A stretch of DNA of 64,000 nucleotides from Paracoccus acridae (GTDB lineage: Bacteria; Pseudomonadota; Alphaproteobacteria; Rhodobacterales; Rhodobacteraceae): NCBI RefSeq assembly GCF_014642735.1, contig NZ_BMIV01000003.1, forward strand, positions 62,001-126,000, given 5' to 3'. Numbering within the stretch: position 1 is the first letter of the stretch; each line of letters starts with the position of its first letter. The translations under genes were made by a program, and so were the position numbers. Of the stretch, positions 28,497 to 40,040 are shown piece after piece. Under the pieces are notes generated by a model. It searched no databases and had not been told where the DNA came from. It saw only the letters and a list, made by a program, of their open reading frames with translations.

Positions 28497-28856
28497 TCAG
28501 CCGATCAGCGCCTGATAGGCGGCCTCATCCATGAAGCCCTCGATGGCCTTCGGATCGGCGGGCTTGATGCGGAAGAACCAGGCGGCCTGGGGATCGTCGT
28601 TCACGCTGCCGGGCGCATCCGCCAAGGCCGCGTTCACCGCCGTGATCACGCCCGCGATCGGGGCCGAGATGTCGGATGCGGCCTTGACCGACTCGATCAC
28701 CACGACCTCCTCGCCCGCCTCGACCTCGCGGCCCTCGTCGGGCAGTTCGATGAAGACGACATCGCCCAGCTGCTCGCTGGCATGGGGGGTGATGCCGACG
28801 ACGACCTCGTCCCCTTCGGCGCGCAGCCATTCATGGTCTTCTGTGTATTTCAGCAT
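28497..28856 (-). CDS. gcvH: Glycine cleavage system H protein
   Basis: The 119-residue carrier shuttles the aminomethyl intermediate on a lipoyl-lysine between the P, T and L proteins. The lipoylated residue is K58 in [10 protein letters not shown]. The fold is the barrel-sandwich hybrid expected for this size, opening with YTEDHEWLR. The start at 28856 lies 12 bases after the gcvT stop. The L protein (lipoamide dehydrogenase) is not in the window. Confidence 0.97.
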   Translation of the reverse strand: MLKYTEDHEWLRAEGDEVVVGITPHASEQLGDVVFIELPDEGREVEAGEEVVVIESVKAASDISAPIAGVITAVNAALADAPGSVNDDPQAAWFFRIKPADPKAIEGFMDEAAYQALIG

Positions 28857-28868
28857 GGGTCAGGATCC

Positions 28869-29993
28869 TCAGCGTTTATAGGACGGGGTGACGAAAGGCA
28901 GGGGAGTGATCGAGACGGGGATGCGCTTGCCGCGCAGTTCGGCATGAAGCGTCGCACCATCCACCAGGTCAGCAGGCAGCCGGGCCATGGCCATGGGACC
29001 GCCCACCGACGGCCCGAAGCCGCCCGAGGACACATGGCCGATCACCTTGCCGCCTTCGGCCTGGTCGAAGATCGCCACGCCTTCGCGGATGGGTGCGCGG
29101 CCCTCGGGGCGCAACCCGCGCCGCACCGAGGTCGCGCCATCGGCCAGTTCCGACAGGATGATCCCTGCCCCCGGAAAACCGCCCGCGCGCGCCCCGCCCG
29201 TCCGGCGAACCTTCGGGATCGACCAGCCCAGCGCGGCCTGCGCCGGGGTCACGGTGCCGTCCATGTCATGGCCGTAAAGCGGCATCCCCGCCTCCAGCCG
29301 CAAGCTGTCGCGCGCGCCAAGGCCAATGGGGGCGACTTCGGGCTGATCCAGCAGGGCTTTCGCGAAATCTGCCAGCCGAGCCTCGGGGATCGAGATTTCG
29401 AACCCGTCCTCGCCGGTATAACCCGACCGCGACACCCACAGGTCCACGCCATTCCAATCGAGGATCTGGCTGTCCATGAAACGCATCGCGGCAACCGCGG
29501 GGACCAGCCGCGCCAGAACCTCGGCCGCAAGCGGGCCTTGCAGGGCCAGCAATCCCCGGTCGGTGACAGGGGTGACCGTCACCCCTTCCAGCGTTTGCAG
29601 ATGCGCGATGTCCTGATCCGTGCAACCGGCATTGACCACCAGCAGGAAGTGATCGCCCCGGTTGGCGAACATCAGGTCGTCCAGGATCCCGCCCGCATCA
29701 TTGGTGAACAGCCCATACCGCTGCCGCCCCTGCGGCAGGCCCAGCACATCGGCCGGGATCAGGCTTTCCAGCGCCAGGGCCGCCGCTTCCATCCGCCCGT
29801 CGTCGGGGGTCACCAGCACCTGCCCCATGTGGCTGACATCGAACAGCCCTGCCTTTTCGCGGGTGTGCAGGTGTTCCGCCATCACGCCCATCGGGTACTG
29901 GACCGGCATTTCCCATCCGGCAAAGGGCACCATCCGGGCACCCAGCGACAGGTGCAGGTTGTGAAGCGGGATCCGGCGCGGGTCGTCGGTCAT
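28869..29993 (-). CDS. gcvT: Aminomethyltransferase, T protein
   Basis: The 374-residue protein transfers the one-carbon unit from GcvH to tetrahydrofolate, giving 5,10-methylenetetrahydrofolate and ammonia. Family blocks include MVPFAGWEMPVQYP (about 21-34), FDVSHMGQ (about 52-59), and SGYTGEDGFEI (about 186-196) with the folate-binding aspartate region. The ATG at 29993 is used because AAGGAGGT lies just upstream. It is the first gene of the gcv operon, preceded by a 5' leader of about 250 bases that contains a tandem glycine riboswitch. Confidence 0.96.
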   Translation of the reverse strand: MTDDPRRIPLHNLHLSLGARMVPFAGWEMPVQYPMGVMAEHLHTREKAGLFDVSHMGQVLVTPDDGRMEAAALALESLIPADVLGLPQGRQRYGLFTNDAGGILDDLMFANRGDHFLLVVNAGCTDQDIAHLQTLEGVTVTPVTDRGLLALQGPLAAEVLARLVPAVAAMRFMDSQILDWNGVDLWVSRSGYTGEDGFEISIPEARLADFAKALLDQPEVAPIGLGARDSLRLEAGMPLYGHDMDGTVTPAQAALGWSIPKVRRTGGARAGGFPGAGIILSELADGATSVRRGLRPEGRAPIREGVAIFDQAEGGKVIGHVSSGGFGPSVGGPMAMARLPADLVDGATLHAELRGKRIPVSITPLPFVTPSYKR

Positions 29994-30025
29994 GTGACCT
30001 CCTTCTCTCAAGCAGCCGGACAGCC

Positions 30026-30060
30026 GGCATCGGTTGGCGGGCGGATGCCCGTTCGATGCC
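30026..30060 (-). promoter_or_regulatory. Leader hairpin between glycine riboswitch and gcvT
   Basis: GGCATCG (30054-30060 read on minus) pairs with CGATGCC (30026-30032), enclosing an inner GGGC/GCCC stem. It lies 33 bases before the gcvT start and after the second aptamer, so it is the likely expression platform. No T-run follows, which favours control of translation or an anti-hairpin rather than a classical terminator. Confidence 0.45.
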
Positions 30061-30082
30061 CCCTCTGTCCCTGCCCGCCCGG

Positions 30083-30232
30083 ACCTGCCGGATTGGGCGC
30101 CTGAGATCGTTATCCCTTCGGCGGGCCGGAACGGCCACTCTCCAGAGCTTCTGACGGAAAACGGTCCTTCTGCCTGAGAGTTCGCCGGGGCGGCTGCTCC
30201 TTCGGCACTGGCACGGGCCAGCTTCTCCCGAG
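30083..30232 (-). ncRNA. Tandem glycine riboswitch upstream of gcvT
   Basis: On the minus strand two glycine aptamers follow each other. The first shows GGGAGAAGCTG, GCCGAAGGAGCAGC and AACTCTCAGGCAGAAGGACC; the second shows TCTGGAGAG, CCGCCGAAGGGATAAC and ATCTCAGGCGCCCAATC. The GCCGAAGG and CTCAGGC elements are the conserved glycine-binding cores. Tandem aptamers with a short linker are the classical arrangement for gcv operons. High glycine should turn on gcvT-H-P. Confidence 0.9.
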
Positions 30233-30351
30233 TTCCGATGGCTGACAGCTAGCCGGGCGGCAAGGCCAAGGCAAGCCTTTTGTCGTAGCCCAGCCGATTG
30301 ACAGCCTGCCTGCATCGTCCCAAGGTCGCGCGGCATCGGGCGGGGGGCGGC

Positions 30352-32055
30352 GTGGCGCGAAAATTCTTCCAGATCGGCTTCAACAAATGCGGCACGACCT
30401 TTATCGCCAAGCTGTTCCAGATGAACGGCTATCCGGCCATCCACTGGGCCGAGGGCGCCCTGGCCGAGGATATCGCCTGGTCCAAGCTGACGGGCGTGAA
30501 GCCCTTGCAGCCCTGGGCCGACACGGTGGCCTTCACCGACATGGAATCGGTTCGCTATCTGAACATGCCCATCGTCGAGGCCTTCAAGGAGTTCCGCTTT
30601 CTTGACGAAAGCCATCCCGGTTCGGTCTTCCTGCTGAACACCCGCCGGATCGAGGATTGGGTCATCAGCCGCTACATGCATCGGGGCGGCAGCTATGCCC
30701 GTGCCTATGCCCAGATCCGGGGTGTCGCCGTCGCCGATCTGGCCGACCTGTGGGCGGCCGAATGGGAGGCCCATCTGGCCGATTGCCGCGCCTATTTCGC
30801 AGACCGGGCCGAGTTCGTGGAGATCGACATCGACCAGGCCACCCCCGGCGATTACCGCGATGCCCTGGCCCCCTGGTTCGACCTGCGGACCTGCCCGCCC
30901 CGCCCCGGCGCGGGCGCCCGGTCGCGCCGCGAAGGCTATCTGGCCGGGCTGTCGCGGATGCTGACGACGCCGCGAACCGTTGACGCGCCGGACAGCCGCG
31001 CGGTGAGCGCGGATATCGTCCGCAGCGCCCTTCCAACCCGCGTTTCACCGGAAGGAACAGCCCCGTCCGCCGGGTCCATCGTCGATCTGGACCGGGGCGA
31101 GGTCCGCGACGGCGGGGGCAAGATGCTGCCCGTCCGGCGCGCGCCCGACGGGTTCTTCTATGCCGCGCCCGGATCCCCCCGCCTGCTGCGCATCGCCACG
31201 ATGGCCAACGACATGGCCCAGGCCGCCGATCGCGGCAGCTATGTCATCGAGACGCAGCCGGGATTTTCCGGCGGGACCGGCCCCGTCCTGGCCCCCAGCC
31301 GCCGGACGGGGGCCGCCAATGTGTTCCTGTGGCCGATGCCCTGGATCCATCGGCTGGGCAATTACGGCTATCTGGGCCGGCCCGACCGCCTTGACCCGCC
31401 CTGGGCCGAAAAGCTGGACCGCGCGGTCTTTCGCGGCGATCTGTCGGGCCATGTGATCACAAAGGACGGCCAGCCGCTGCGCCCGCTGCATCAGGTGGTG
31501 ACGGATGTGCTGGCGGGCGGGCCGGCGGCGGATCTGAGGGATGCGACGCGCGTGGCCCTGGTGCTGCGCCACCAGGGATCGGCCGATATCGACGCCGGCC
31601 TGACGCCCGATGCGCGGGGTGCGCGTGCCCTGGACCGCGCAGGCCTGGCCCATCTGATCGCTGCGCGCAAGGGGGACGATTTCCTGCTGTCCCACCGCTA
31701 TCTGATCTGCCCCGGCGCAACCTCGGGGGCCGAGGATTTCCTGCCGCTTGCCAACAGCAATTCGGTGGTGCTGCTTGAAGAAGACGGGTGGGAGATCTTT
31801 GCGCGCGGCGCCTTCCAGCCCTGGCAGCACTATATTCCGCTGCGCCCCGGCGCGGGCGATTTGCCCGACAGGCTGGCCTGGGCACGCGCCCACCCCGGCA
31901 TCTGCCAGCAGATATCGGCCCGCGCCCGCGCGCTTTGCGCGGTGTTGGCAGATCCCAAGGCCCGCCGCGAACAGCTTGCCGCGATCCTGCGCGCCTATCG
32001 GTCCGGAACCCCGGCCACCTCCGCCGGATTGGCCCTGCAAAGGAGCGACGCATGA
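30352..32055 (+). CDS. Two-domain sulfotransferase-like / GT90 (CAP10)-like protein
   Basis: A 567-residue protein that appears to join two transferases. Residues 1-205 resemble P-loop sulfotransferases: FNKCGTTFIAK (10-20) is the PAPS 5'-phosphosulfate loop and FLLNTRRIEDWVISRY (about 93-108) the 3'-phosphate region. Residues 255-567 resemble CAP10/GT90 glycosyltransferases: FRGDLSG (360-366), HRYLICPGATSG (448-459) and PWQHYIPL (490-497). A proline-rich linker of about 50 residues lies between. No signal peptide is seen, so it should act on a cytosolic glycan or lipid-linked precursor. GTG 30352 is the assumed start; a TTG at 30298 is possible. It overlaps the DUF3140 gene by 4 bases. Confidence 0.75.
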   Translation: MARKFFQIGFNKCGTTFIAKLFQMNGYPAIHWAEGALAEDIAWSKLTGVKPLQPWADTVAFTDMESVRYLNMPIVEAFKEFRFLDESHPGSVFLLNTRRIEDWVISRYMHRGGSYARAYAQIRGVAVADLADLWAAEWEAHLADCRAYFADRAEFVEIDIDQATPGDYRDALAPWFDLRTCPPRPGAGARSRREGYLAGLSRMLTTPRTVDAPDSRAVSADIVRSALPTRVSPEGTAPSAGSIVDLDRGEVRDGGGKMLPVRRAPDGFFYAAPGSPRLLRIATMANDMAQAADRGSYVIETQPGFSGGTGPVLAPSRRTGAANVFLWPMPWIHRLGNYGYLGRPDRLDPPWAEKLDRAVFRGDLSGHVITKDGQPLRPLHQVVTDVLAGGPAADLRDATRVALVLRHQGSADIDAGLTPDARGARALDRAGLAHLIAARKGDDFLLSHRYLICPGATSGAEDFLPLANSNSVVLLEEDGWEIFARGAFQPWQHYIPLRPGAGDLPDRLAWARAHPGICQQISARARALCAVLADPKARREQLAAILRAYRSGTPATSAGLALQRSDA

Positions 32056-32381
32056 AATCCCATGACGAGATCTGGGGCGAATGGCAGGATCTGATCAACA
32101 TGACCCCCGCCGAACTGCGCAAGTGGCTGGACGGCGAGAACAGCAAGTCCGTGGGCGATACGGGTGGCGAGGGCGAAAGCACGGGCCACAAGTCCGGCAG
32201 GCGCATCCTTCAGATCAAGGACAGGAAAAAGGCCGATCTGGACGATGACGACTGGGCGCACATGGCCAAGGTCGTGGGCTATATCAAGCGCCATGCTGCC
32301 CAAGGCGGGCCTCAGAACGACAAGCGGAACAGCCACTAGCGCTTTTCGCTGATGAACTGGGGCCACGACCCGCTGAAGTGA
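32052..32381 (+). pseudogene. DUF3140 protein gene interrupted by an in-frame amber codon
   Basis: The open frame from ATG 32052 gives 95 residues with the DUF3140 hallmarks NMTPAELRKWL (16-26), SKSVG (31-35), TGHKSGRRI (44-52) and VVGYIKRHAAQ (74-84). It stops at TAG 32337-32339, yet the same frame continues for 13 codons as RFSLMNWGHDPLK to TGA 32379-32381. That tail is, as I remember it, the conserved end of DUF3140 proteins, where it is preceded by tryptophan; TGG to TAG is a single change. So the gene looks disrupted by a nonsense mutation, or it is read through, or the base is a sequencing error. It is coupled by ATGA to the gene before it. Confidence 0.75.
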
Positions 32382-32387
32382 CCGGCC

Positions 32388-33167
32388 CTAAACCGTGGCG
32401 TTCAGCGCGCCGCCGTCCAGAAGGATGTTCTGGCCCACGATGAAGCGCGCCTGCTGGCTGCACAGGAAGGCGCAGGTCGCCCCGAAATCGCCCGCATCGC
32501 CATAGGTACCCGTGGGAATCCCCGCTTGTCGCTGGCGTCGCGCATCCTCGATGCTGATGCCCTGCTTGTCCGCCACGCCCTTGTCCAGGCTGACGGCCCG
32601 GTCGGTCGCATGGATGCCGGGCAGGATGTTGTTGACGCAGACCCCATGCCCCGCCACCTGCCGCGACATGCCCGCCACGAACCCGGTCAGCCCGGTCCGC
32701 GCCGTGTTCGACAGACCCAGCACCGACACGGGCGAGCGGACCGAGGCCGAGGTGATGTTGACAACCCGGCCCCAGCCACGGTCCATCATGCCCGGCACAA
32801 GCGCCTGCATCAGCGCAATGGCCGACAGCATGTTGGCGTCGATGGCGCGGATGAAGTCGTCGCGGCTCCAGTCGCGCCAGTCGCCCGGCGGCGGGCCGCC
32901 CGCGTTCGTGACCAGGATATCGGCCTGGCCCACCGCCGCCAGCACCTTGGCGCGGCCTTCGTCGGTGGTGATGTCGGCGGCAATCGGGGTAACGCTGACG
33001 CCGTATTTTGCCGCGATCTCATCGGCGGTCCGGGTGATCTCGGATTCGGTCCGGCTGTTGATGACCAGATCCACGCCCGCCTCGGCCAAAGCTTCGGCGC
33101 AGCCGCGCCCCAAGCCTTTCGACGCCGCGCAGACCAGCCCGCGTTTTCCCCTGATACCCAGATCCAT
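32388..33167 (-). CDS. Short-chain dehydrogenase/reductase, divergent active site
   Basis: A 259-residue Rossmann-fold SDR with a cofactor loop AASKGLGRG (14-22), NAG at 88-90 and the catalytic-type serine S140 in NITSAS. The usual Y-x3-K is absent: the aligned stretch is LSNTARTG (152-159), with serine in place of tyrosine and arginine in place of lysine. A group of SDRs annotated as 3-oxoacyl reductases shares this pattern, so it is probably a genuine subfamily rather than a decayed gene. It follows rpe by 54 bases in the cbb direction, but a CO2-fixation role is not evident. Confidence 0.85.
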   Translation of the reverse strand: MDLGIRGKRGLVCAASKGLGRGCAEALAEAGVDLVINSRTESEITRTADEIAAKYGVSVTPIAADITTDEGRAKVLAAVGQADILVTNAGGPPPGDWRDWSRDDFIRAIDANMLSAIALMQALVPGMMDRGWGRVVNITSASVRSPVSVLGLSNTARTGLTGFVAGMSRQVAGHGVCVNNILPGIHATDRAVSLDKGVADKQGISIEDARRQRQAGIPTGTYGDAGDFGATCAFLCSQQARFIVGQNILLDGGALNATV

Positions 33168-33221
33168 TGTCCCGTCCCTTCTGTGTGCCTTGGCGCAGGG
33201 AAGCGCGGGACAGGCGGATTG

Positions 33222-33920
33222 TCAAACCGCTTGGGCCAGCCCCCTCGCCGCATCGCGGATCGTGCGGATGTTGTTGCCATAGACCTGCGGCTGGCCGACG
33301 GATCCGCCCTTGAACACGGCCGATCCCGCAACCAGCACATCGGCCCCGGCTTTCGCCACGATGGGCGCGGTCTTCGGATCCACGCCGCCGTCCACCTGGA
33401 TGTGGATGGGCCGGTCGCCGATCATGCCGCGTAGCTGGGCGATCTTGTCCACCTGGGAATGGATGAACTTCTGCCCCCCGAAGCCGGGATTCACGGTCAT
33501 CACCAGCACCATGTCGGCCAGATCCAGCAGGTATTCCACCGCCTCGACCGGGGTGCCGGGGTTCAGCGCGATGCCGGCCTTCTTCCCCGTCGCGCGGATC
33601 GCCTGCAGGGTGCGATGGGGATGCGGCCCGGCTTCGACATGGGCGGTGATCATGTCGGCGCCGGCCTGGGCATAGGCCTCGATATAGGGGTCCACGGGTG
33701 CGATCATCAGGTGGACATCCATGAAGGTCTTCACATGCGGGCGGAAGGCCTTCACGGCGGGCGGGCCGAAGGTCAGGTTCGGCACGAAATGCCCGTCCAT
33801 CACATCGACATGGACCCAGTCTGCGCCCTGATCCTCGATGGCGCGGATCTCTCGGCCGAAATCGGCGAAGTCGGCGGACAGGATGGACGGCGCGATCTTG
33901 ATGCTGCGGTCGAAGGTCAT
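33222..33920 (-). CDS. rpe: Ribulose-phosphate 3-epimerase (CbbE)
   Basis: A 232-residue TIM-barrel enzyme interconverting ribulose 5-phosphate and xylulose 5-phosphate in the regeneration part of the Calvin cycle. Conserved blocks are [14 protein letters not shown] (9-22), [16 protein letters not shown] (about 37-52) with metal ligands, and [14 protein letters not shown] (about 140-153). It is the eighth gene of the cbb operon, 11 bases downstream of cbbX. No cbbY or cbbZ phosphoglycolate phosphatase lies between cbbX and rpe. Confidence 0.96.
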   Translation of the reverse strand: MTFDRSIKIAPSILSADFADFGREIRAIEDQGADWVHVDVMDGHFVPNLTFGPPAVKAFRPHVKTFMDVHLMIAPVDPYIEAYAQAGADMITAHVEAGPHPHRTLQAIRATGKKAGIALNPGTPVEAVEYLLDLADMVLVMTVNPGFGGQKFIHSQVDKIAQLRGMIGDRPIHIQVDGGVDPKTAPIVAKAGADVLVAGSAVFKGGSVGQPQVYGNNIRTIRDAARGLAQAV

Positions 33921-33931
33921 AAACGGGTTCC

Positions 33932-34894
33932 CTATTCGGCGGCCTGCTGGATGGCCTGCCCGGTCCGGCGGCCCCCGTCAAGCCTGTCCACCGCAAGCCC
34001 GCCTCCGAAGACGCGGCTGGCGCGCAGGTCGGGTTCGGTGATGGTGGACAGGGTATCGGCGTCCAGCGGGCCTTTCGCCTGGTTGAACAGGCGGTTCGCC
34101 TGGCGCAGGCGGGCACGGTCCAGCGCGTTCCTGACCGAACGGGCATTGGCGAAATGCGGCTGGCGCCTGCGCGCGGCGATGTATTCGGCCATGGCCCCGC
34201 GCGCATCATCGTCGAGGCGATAGTTCTGCGCGGCCAGCATCTGTTCCGCGATATGGAGCAGTTCGGGGCCGCTGTAATCCGGGAATTCGATGTGATGGGC
34301 AATGCGCGACCGGAAACCGGGGTTCGAGGCGAAGAAGCGGTCCATCCGGTCGGCATAGCCCGCCAGGATCACGACCAGGTCGTCGCGGTTGTTTTCCATC
34401 ACCTGCAACAGGATCTCGATGGCCTCCTGGCCATAGTCGCGTTCGTTTTCGGGGCGATACAGGTAATAGGCCTCGTCGATGAACAGCACGCCGCCCATGG
34501 CCTTCTTCAGGACCTCCTTGGTCTTGGGGGCGGTGTGGCCGATATACTGGCCGACCAGGTCGTCGCGCGTGACCGTCACCAGGTGGCCCTTGCGGACATA
34601 GCCCAGGCGGTGCAGCAGGTCGGCCATCTTCAGCGCCACGGTGGTCTTGCCAGTGCCGGGATTGCCGGTAAAGGACATGTGCAGCGTCGGCGTCTCGGTC
34701 GCCAGGCCCATCCGGCGGCGGGCCTTGTCCACCAGCAGCAGGGCGGCGGTCTCGCGGATGCGGGACTTGACGGGTTCCAGTCCGACCAGGCTGTCGTCCA
34801 GTTCGCGCAGCACGTCCTTGACGCCGCTTTCCTCGAAGGATTGGGCCAGATCGACATGGGTGGGGCGGGCGGCGGTGTCGGTGTCTTCGGTCAT
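33932..34894 (-). CDS. cbbX: RuBisCO activase CbbX
   Basis: The 320-residue AAA+ ATPase remodels red-type (form IC/ID) RuBisCO that has been inhibited by sugar phosphates. Walker A is GNPGTGKTT (77-85), Walker B VLFIDEA (135-141), and a pore-loop-like YIGHT follows at 116-120. The ATG at 34894 is preceded by GGAAAGG and gives the normal start [10 protein letters not shown]; a longer upstream frame would run into cbbS. It follows cbbS by 68 bases. Confidence 0.96.
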   Translation of the reverse strand: MTEDTDTAARPTHVDLAQSFEESGVKDVLRELDDSLVGLEPVKSRIRETAALLLVDKARRRMGLATETPTLHMSFTGNPGTGKTTVALKMADLLHRLGYVRKGHLVTVTRDDLVGQYIGHTAPKTKEVLKKAMGGVLFIDEAYYLYRPENERDYGQEAIEILLQVMENNRDDLVVILAGYADRMDRFFASNPGFRSRIAHHIEFPDYSGPELLHIAEQMLAAQNYRLDDDARGAMAEYIAARRRQPHFANARSVRNALDRARLRQANRLFNQAKGPLDADTLSTITEPDLRASRVFGGGLAVDRLDGGRRTGQAIQQAAE

Positions 34895-34962
34895 GATCGC
34901 GCCTTTCCAGCAGGTGGCATGAAAAGACCGGGCAGCGGGAGGGCACCGCCCGGCCGGGGCCG

Positions 34963-35382
34963 TCAGGCGTAGCGGAGGCCTTCGGGTTCGCGGGTGGCAT
35001 AGCTTTCGATCGTATAGCGGACCACGCGGCCCTCGGCTTCCTGCCGGACAAGGCGGAAGCCGGGTTCGGTGGCGGGACGGTTCACGATGAAGCTCATGCG
35101 GATGGATTCCCATCCGGGGGATGCGTCAAAGGCGATGACGCGGATGTATTTGCCGCCATGTTCCTTGCGGCATTCGTTGACCTCGAAGACCACGGCGGCT
35201 GCATCCGGGTTGTCGAACATCGGATGGCCCCACATTTCCCAATAGGTGTTTCGGGGATGCGGGTCGTCGGAATATTCCACGGATACCGCCCAGCCATTGT
35301 CGATGGCGTATTGGGCCTGCACGCGAATGTCGTCATCCGAAAGATCGGGAAGAAAGCTGAACTGTCCTTGGCGCAGTTTCAT
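34963..35382 (-). CDS. cbbS: RuBisCO small subunit, form IC
   Basis: The 139-residue small subunit completes the L8S8 hexadecamer. It opens with [19 protein letters not shown], has [12 protein letters not shown] (about 58-69) and the long C-terminal extension (from about 108) that marks red-type small subunits, which forms beta hairpins in the central pore. The ATG at 35382 follows ACAGGAGA, so the in-frame start at 35415 is rejected. It is separated from cbbL by 94 bases with two hairpins. Confidence 0.96.
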   Translation of the reverse strand: MKLRQGQFSFLPDLSDDDIRVQAQYAIDNGWAVSVEYSDDPHPRNTYWEMWGHPMFDNPDAAAVVFEVNECRKEHGGKYIRVIAFDASPGWESIRMSFIVNRPATEPGFRLVRQEAEGRVVRYTIESYATREPEGLRYA

Positions 35383-35404
35383 GGAAATCTCCTGTAAGGG
35401 GGGC

Positions 35405-35470
35405 GGTGCGTGCAAGCACGCACCCTACGGGTCTGGTCGGCGATCGTGGGCTGCGTGTTCACACGCGCCC
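35405..35470 (-). promoter_or_regulatory. Two hairpins in the cbbL-cbbS spacer
   Basis: The first hairpin pairs GGTGCGTG (35405-35412) with CACGCACC (35417-35424). The second spans 35448-35470, a GGGC-x-GCGTG / CACGC-GCCC stem with one bulge around TTCA. They lie between the two RuBisCO genes, where paired hairpins could stabilise the cbbL message end or tune the large to small subunit ratio. Confidence 0.5.
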
Positions 35471-35476
35471 TGGCGG

Positions 35477-38033
<2,557 letters not shown>

Positions 38034-38034
<1 letters not shown>

Positions 38035-40028
38035 CAATCCTCTCCTCCGATGAGTTTCCGGGCCAAGACCGCGACGGCCTTGTGCGTGATGCCGAAATGG
38101 CGGTAAAGCGCGGGTGCGGGGCCCGATGCGCCAAAGCCCGTCATGCCGACGAAGCCGTCCTCGGGGCGCAGGAACAGATCCCATCCCTGGCGGATCGCGG
38201 CCTCGATCCCGATGCGGGGCGCGTCGCACAAGACGCCCTGCCGATAGGCGCGGTCCTGGGCCGCGAACAGCTCGAAGCAGGGGGCCGAGACGACGGCGGC
38301 GTTGATCCGCTCCGCCCGCAGCAGGTCGGCGGCGGCAAGGGCGATCTCGACCTCGGACCCGGTGGCGATCAGGGTCACGTCGCGCGGGGTGGGCGTGGCG
38401 CGCAGCACATAGGCGCCCCGGCGGCTGCGGTTCGTGTCCTCGTCCTCGATGCGGACGGCGGGCAGGTTCTGCCGCGACAGGGCCAGGACCGAGGGGCCTT
38501 GGCTGGTCAGGGCGATTTCCCAGGCTTCGGCGGTTTCCACCGCATCGGCGGGGCGGAACACCTGCAGGTTCGGGATGGCGCGCAGGGAGGCCAGATGCTC
38601 CACCGGCTGGTGGGTCGGGCCATCCTCGCCCAGGCCGATGCTGTCATGGGTCATGACATGGACGACCGGCACCCCCATCAGCGCGCCCAGCCGGATCGCA
38701 GGCCGCGAATAGTCGGCAAAGGCCAGGAAGGTCCCGCCATAGGGGATGAAGCCGCCATGCAGCGCGATGCCGTTCATCACGGCGGCCATCGCATGTTCGC
38801 GGATGCCATAATGGACATAGCGGCCGGCATAGTCGCCGGGGCGGATGGACCCCATCCCCGTGCTGCGGGTCAGGTTCGATCCGGTCAGATCCGCGCTTCC
38901 GCCGATGGTCTGAGGCAGGGTCGCGTTGATCACCTCCAAGGCCATCTCGCTGGCCTTGCGGGTCGCGACCTTTGGACGATCCTGGACAAGCCTTTGGCAG
39001 TGTTCGGCAATCGTCTTGCGCAGCGCGGGCGCATCGGTTGCGTCCTGGGCGGCAAGAAAGGCGGCACGATTGGCAGAGGTTCCCAGCCGTGCCGCCCAGT
39101 CGGCCCGAGCCTGCGCGCCGCGCGCGGCAATCGCGGCCCAGGCGGCGGTCACATCCTCGGGCAGGGTAAAGGGGTCATGCGGCCAGTCCAGCATCTTGCG
39201 CGCGGCGGCGATCTCATCCGCGCCCAAGGGTGCGCCATGGACATCGTGCCCGCCCTGCTTGTTCGGCGCACCGAAGCCGATGATGGTCCGGCAGGCGATC
39301 ATGGACGGACGGCCATCGGCCCGCGCGGCCTCGATGGCGGCGGCCACCGCCTCGCGATCATGGCCATCCACGGCCTGCACATGCCATCCGGCGGCGGCAA
39401 AGCGCGCCTTCTGGTCGGTGCTGGTGGACAGATCCGTGCCACCGTCGATGGTGATGCCGTTGTCGTCCCACAGCACGATCAGCCGGCCAAGCCGCAGATG
39501 TCCTGCAAGGTCGATGGCCTCGTGGCTGATCCCCTCCATCAGGCAGCCATCGCCCGCGATCACATAGGTCCAGTGATCCGCCAGATCTGGCCAGCGGGCA
39601 TGGGCCATGCGTTCGGCAAGCGCCATGCCGACGGCACTGGCGATGCCCTGACCCAGAGGGCCGGTCGTCACCTCGATCCCCTTGGCATGGCCGTATTCCG
39701 GGTGGCCCGCCGTGCGCGACCCCATCTGCCGGAAGGCGCGGATCTGGTCGGCGCCCATGTCGTCATAGCCCAGCAGGTGATGGATGGCATAGACCAGCAT
39801 CGACCCATGCCCGGCCGACATCACGAAGCGGTCGCGGTCGGGCCATCGGGGGTCCGCCGGATCCACCCGCATGAAGCGGTGGAACAGCACGGTCGCCACA
39901 TCCGCCATGCCCATCGGCGCACCGGGATGGCCGGATTTCGCGGCCTCGACCGCGTCCATGGCCAGGGCGCGGATGGCATTAGCCATCTTCGTCTCAAGCG
40001 CAGGGTCGATGCGGGTCATCTGGTTCAT
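38034..40028 (-). CDS. cbbT: Transketolase
   Basis: A 664-residue thiamine-diphosphate enzyme that moves two-carbon units between sugar phosphates in Calvin-cycle regeneration. Family blocks include [12 protein letters not shown] (34-45), the ThDP site [13 protein letters not shown] (about 155-167), and a C-terminal domain with [18 protein letters not shown] (about 463-480). It lies between cbbP and cbbA, with 12 bases after cbbP. The start ATG at 40028 opens with [15 protein letters not shown]. Confidence 0.97.
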
Positions 40029-40040
40029 GGTGTGTCCCCC

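Noticed and set aside
25441..28515. 1024-codon open frame antisense to gcvP
   Set aside because: Same reason: gcvP is complete on the minus strand, and the plus frame has no domain-like features and crosses the terminator and hairpin element.
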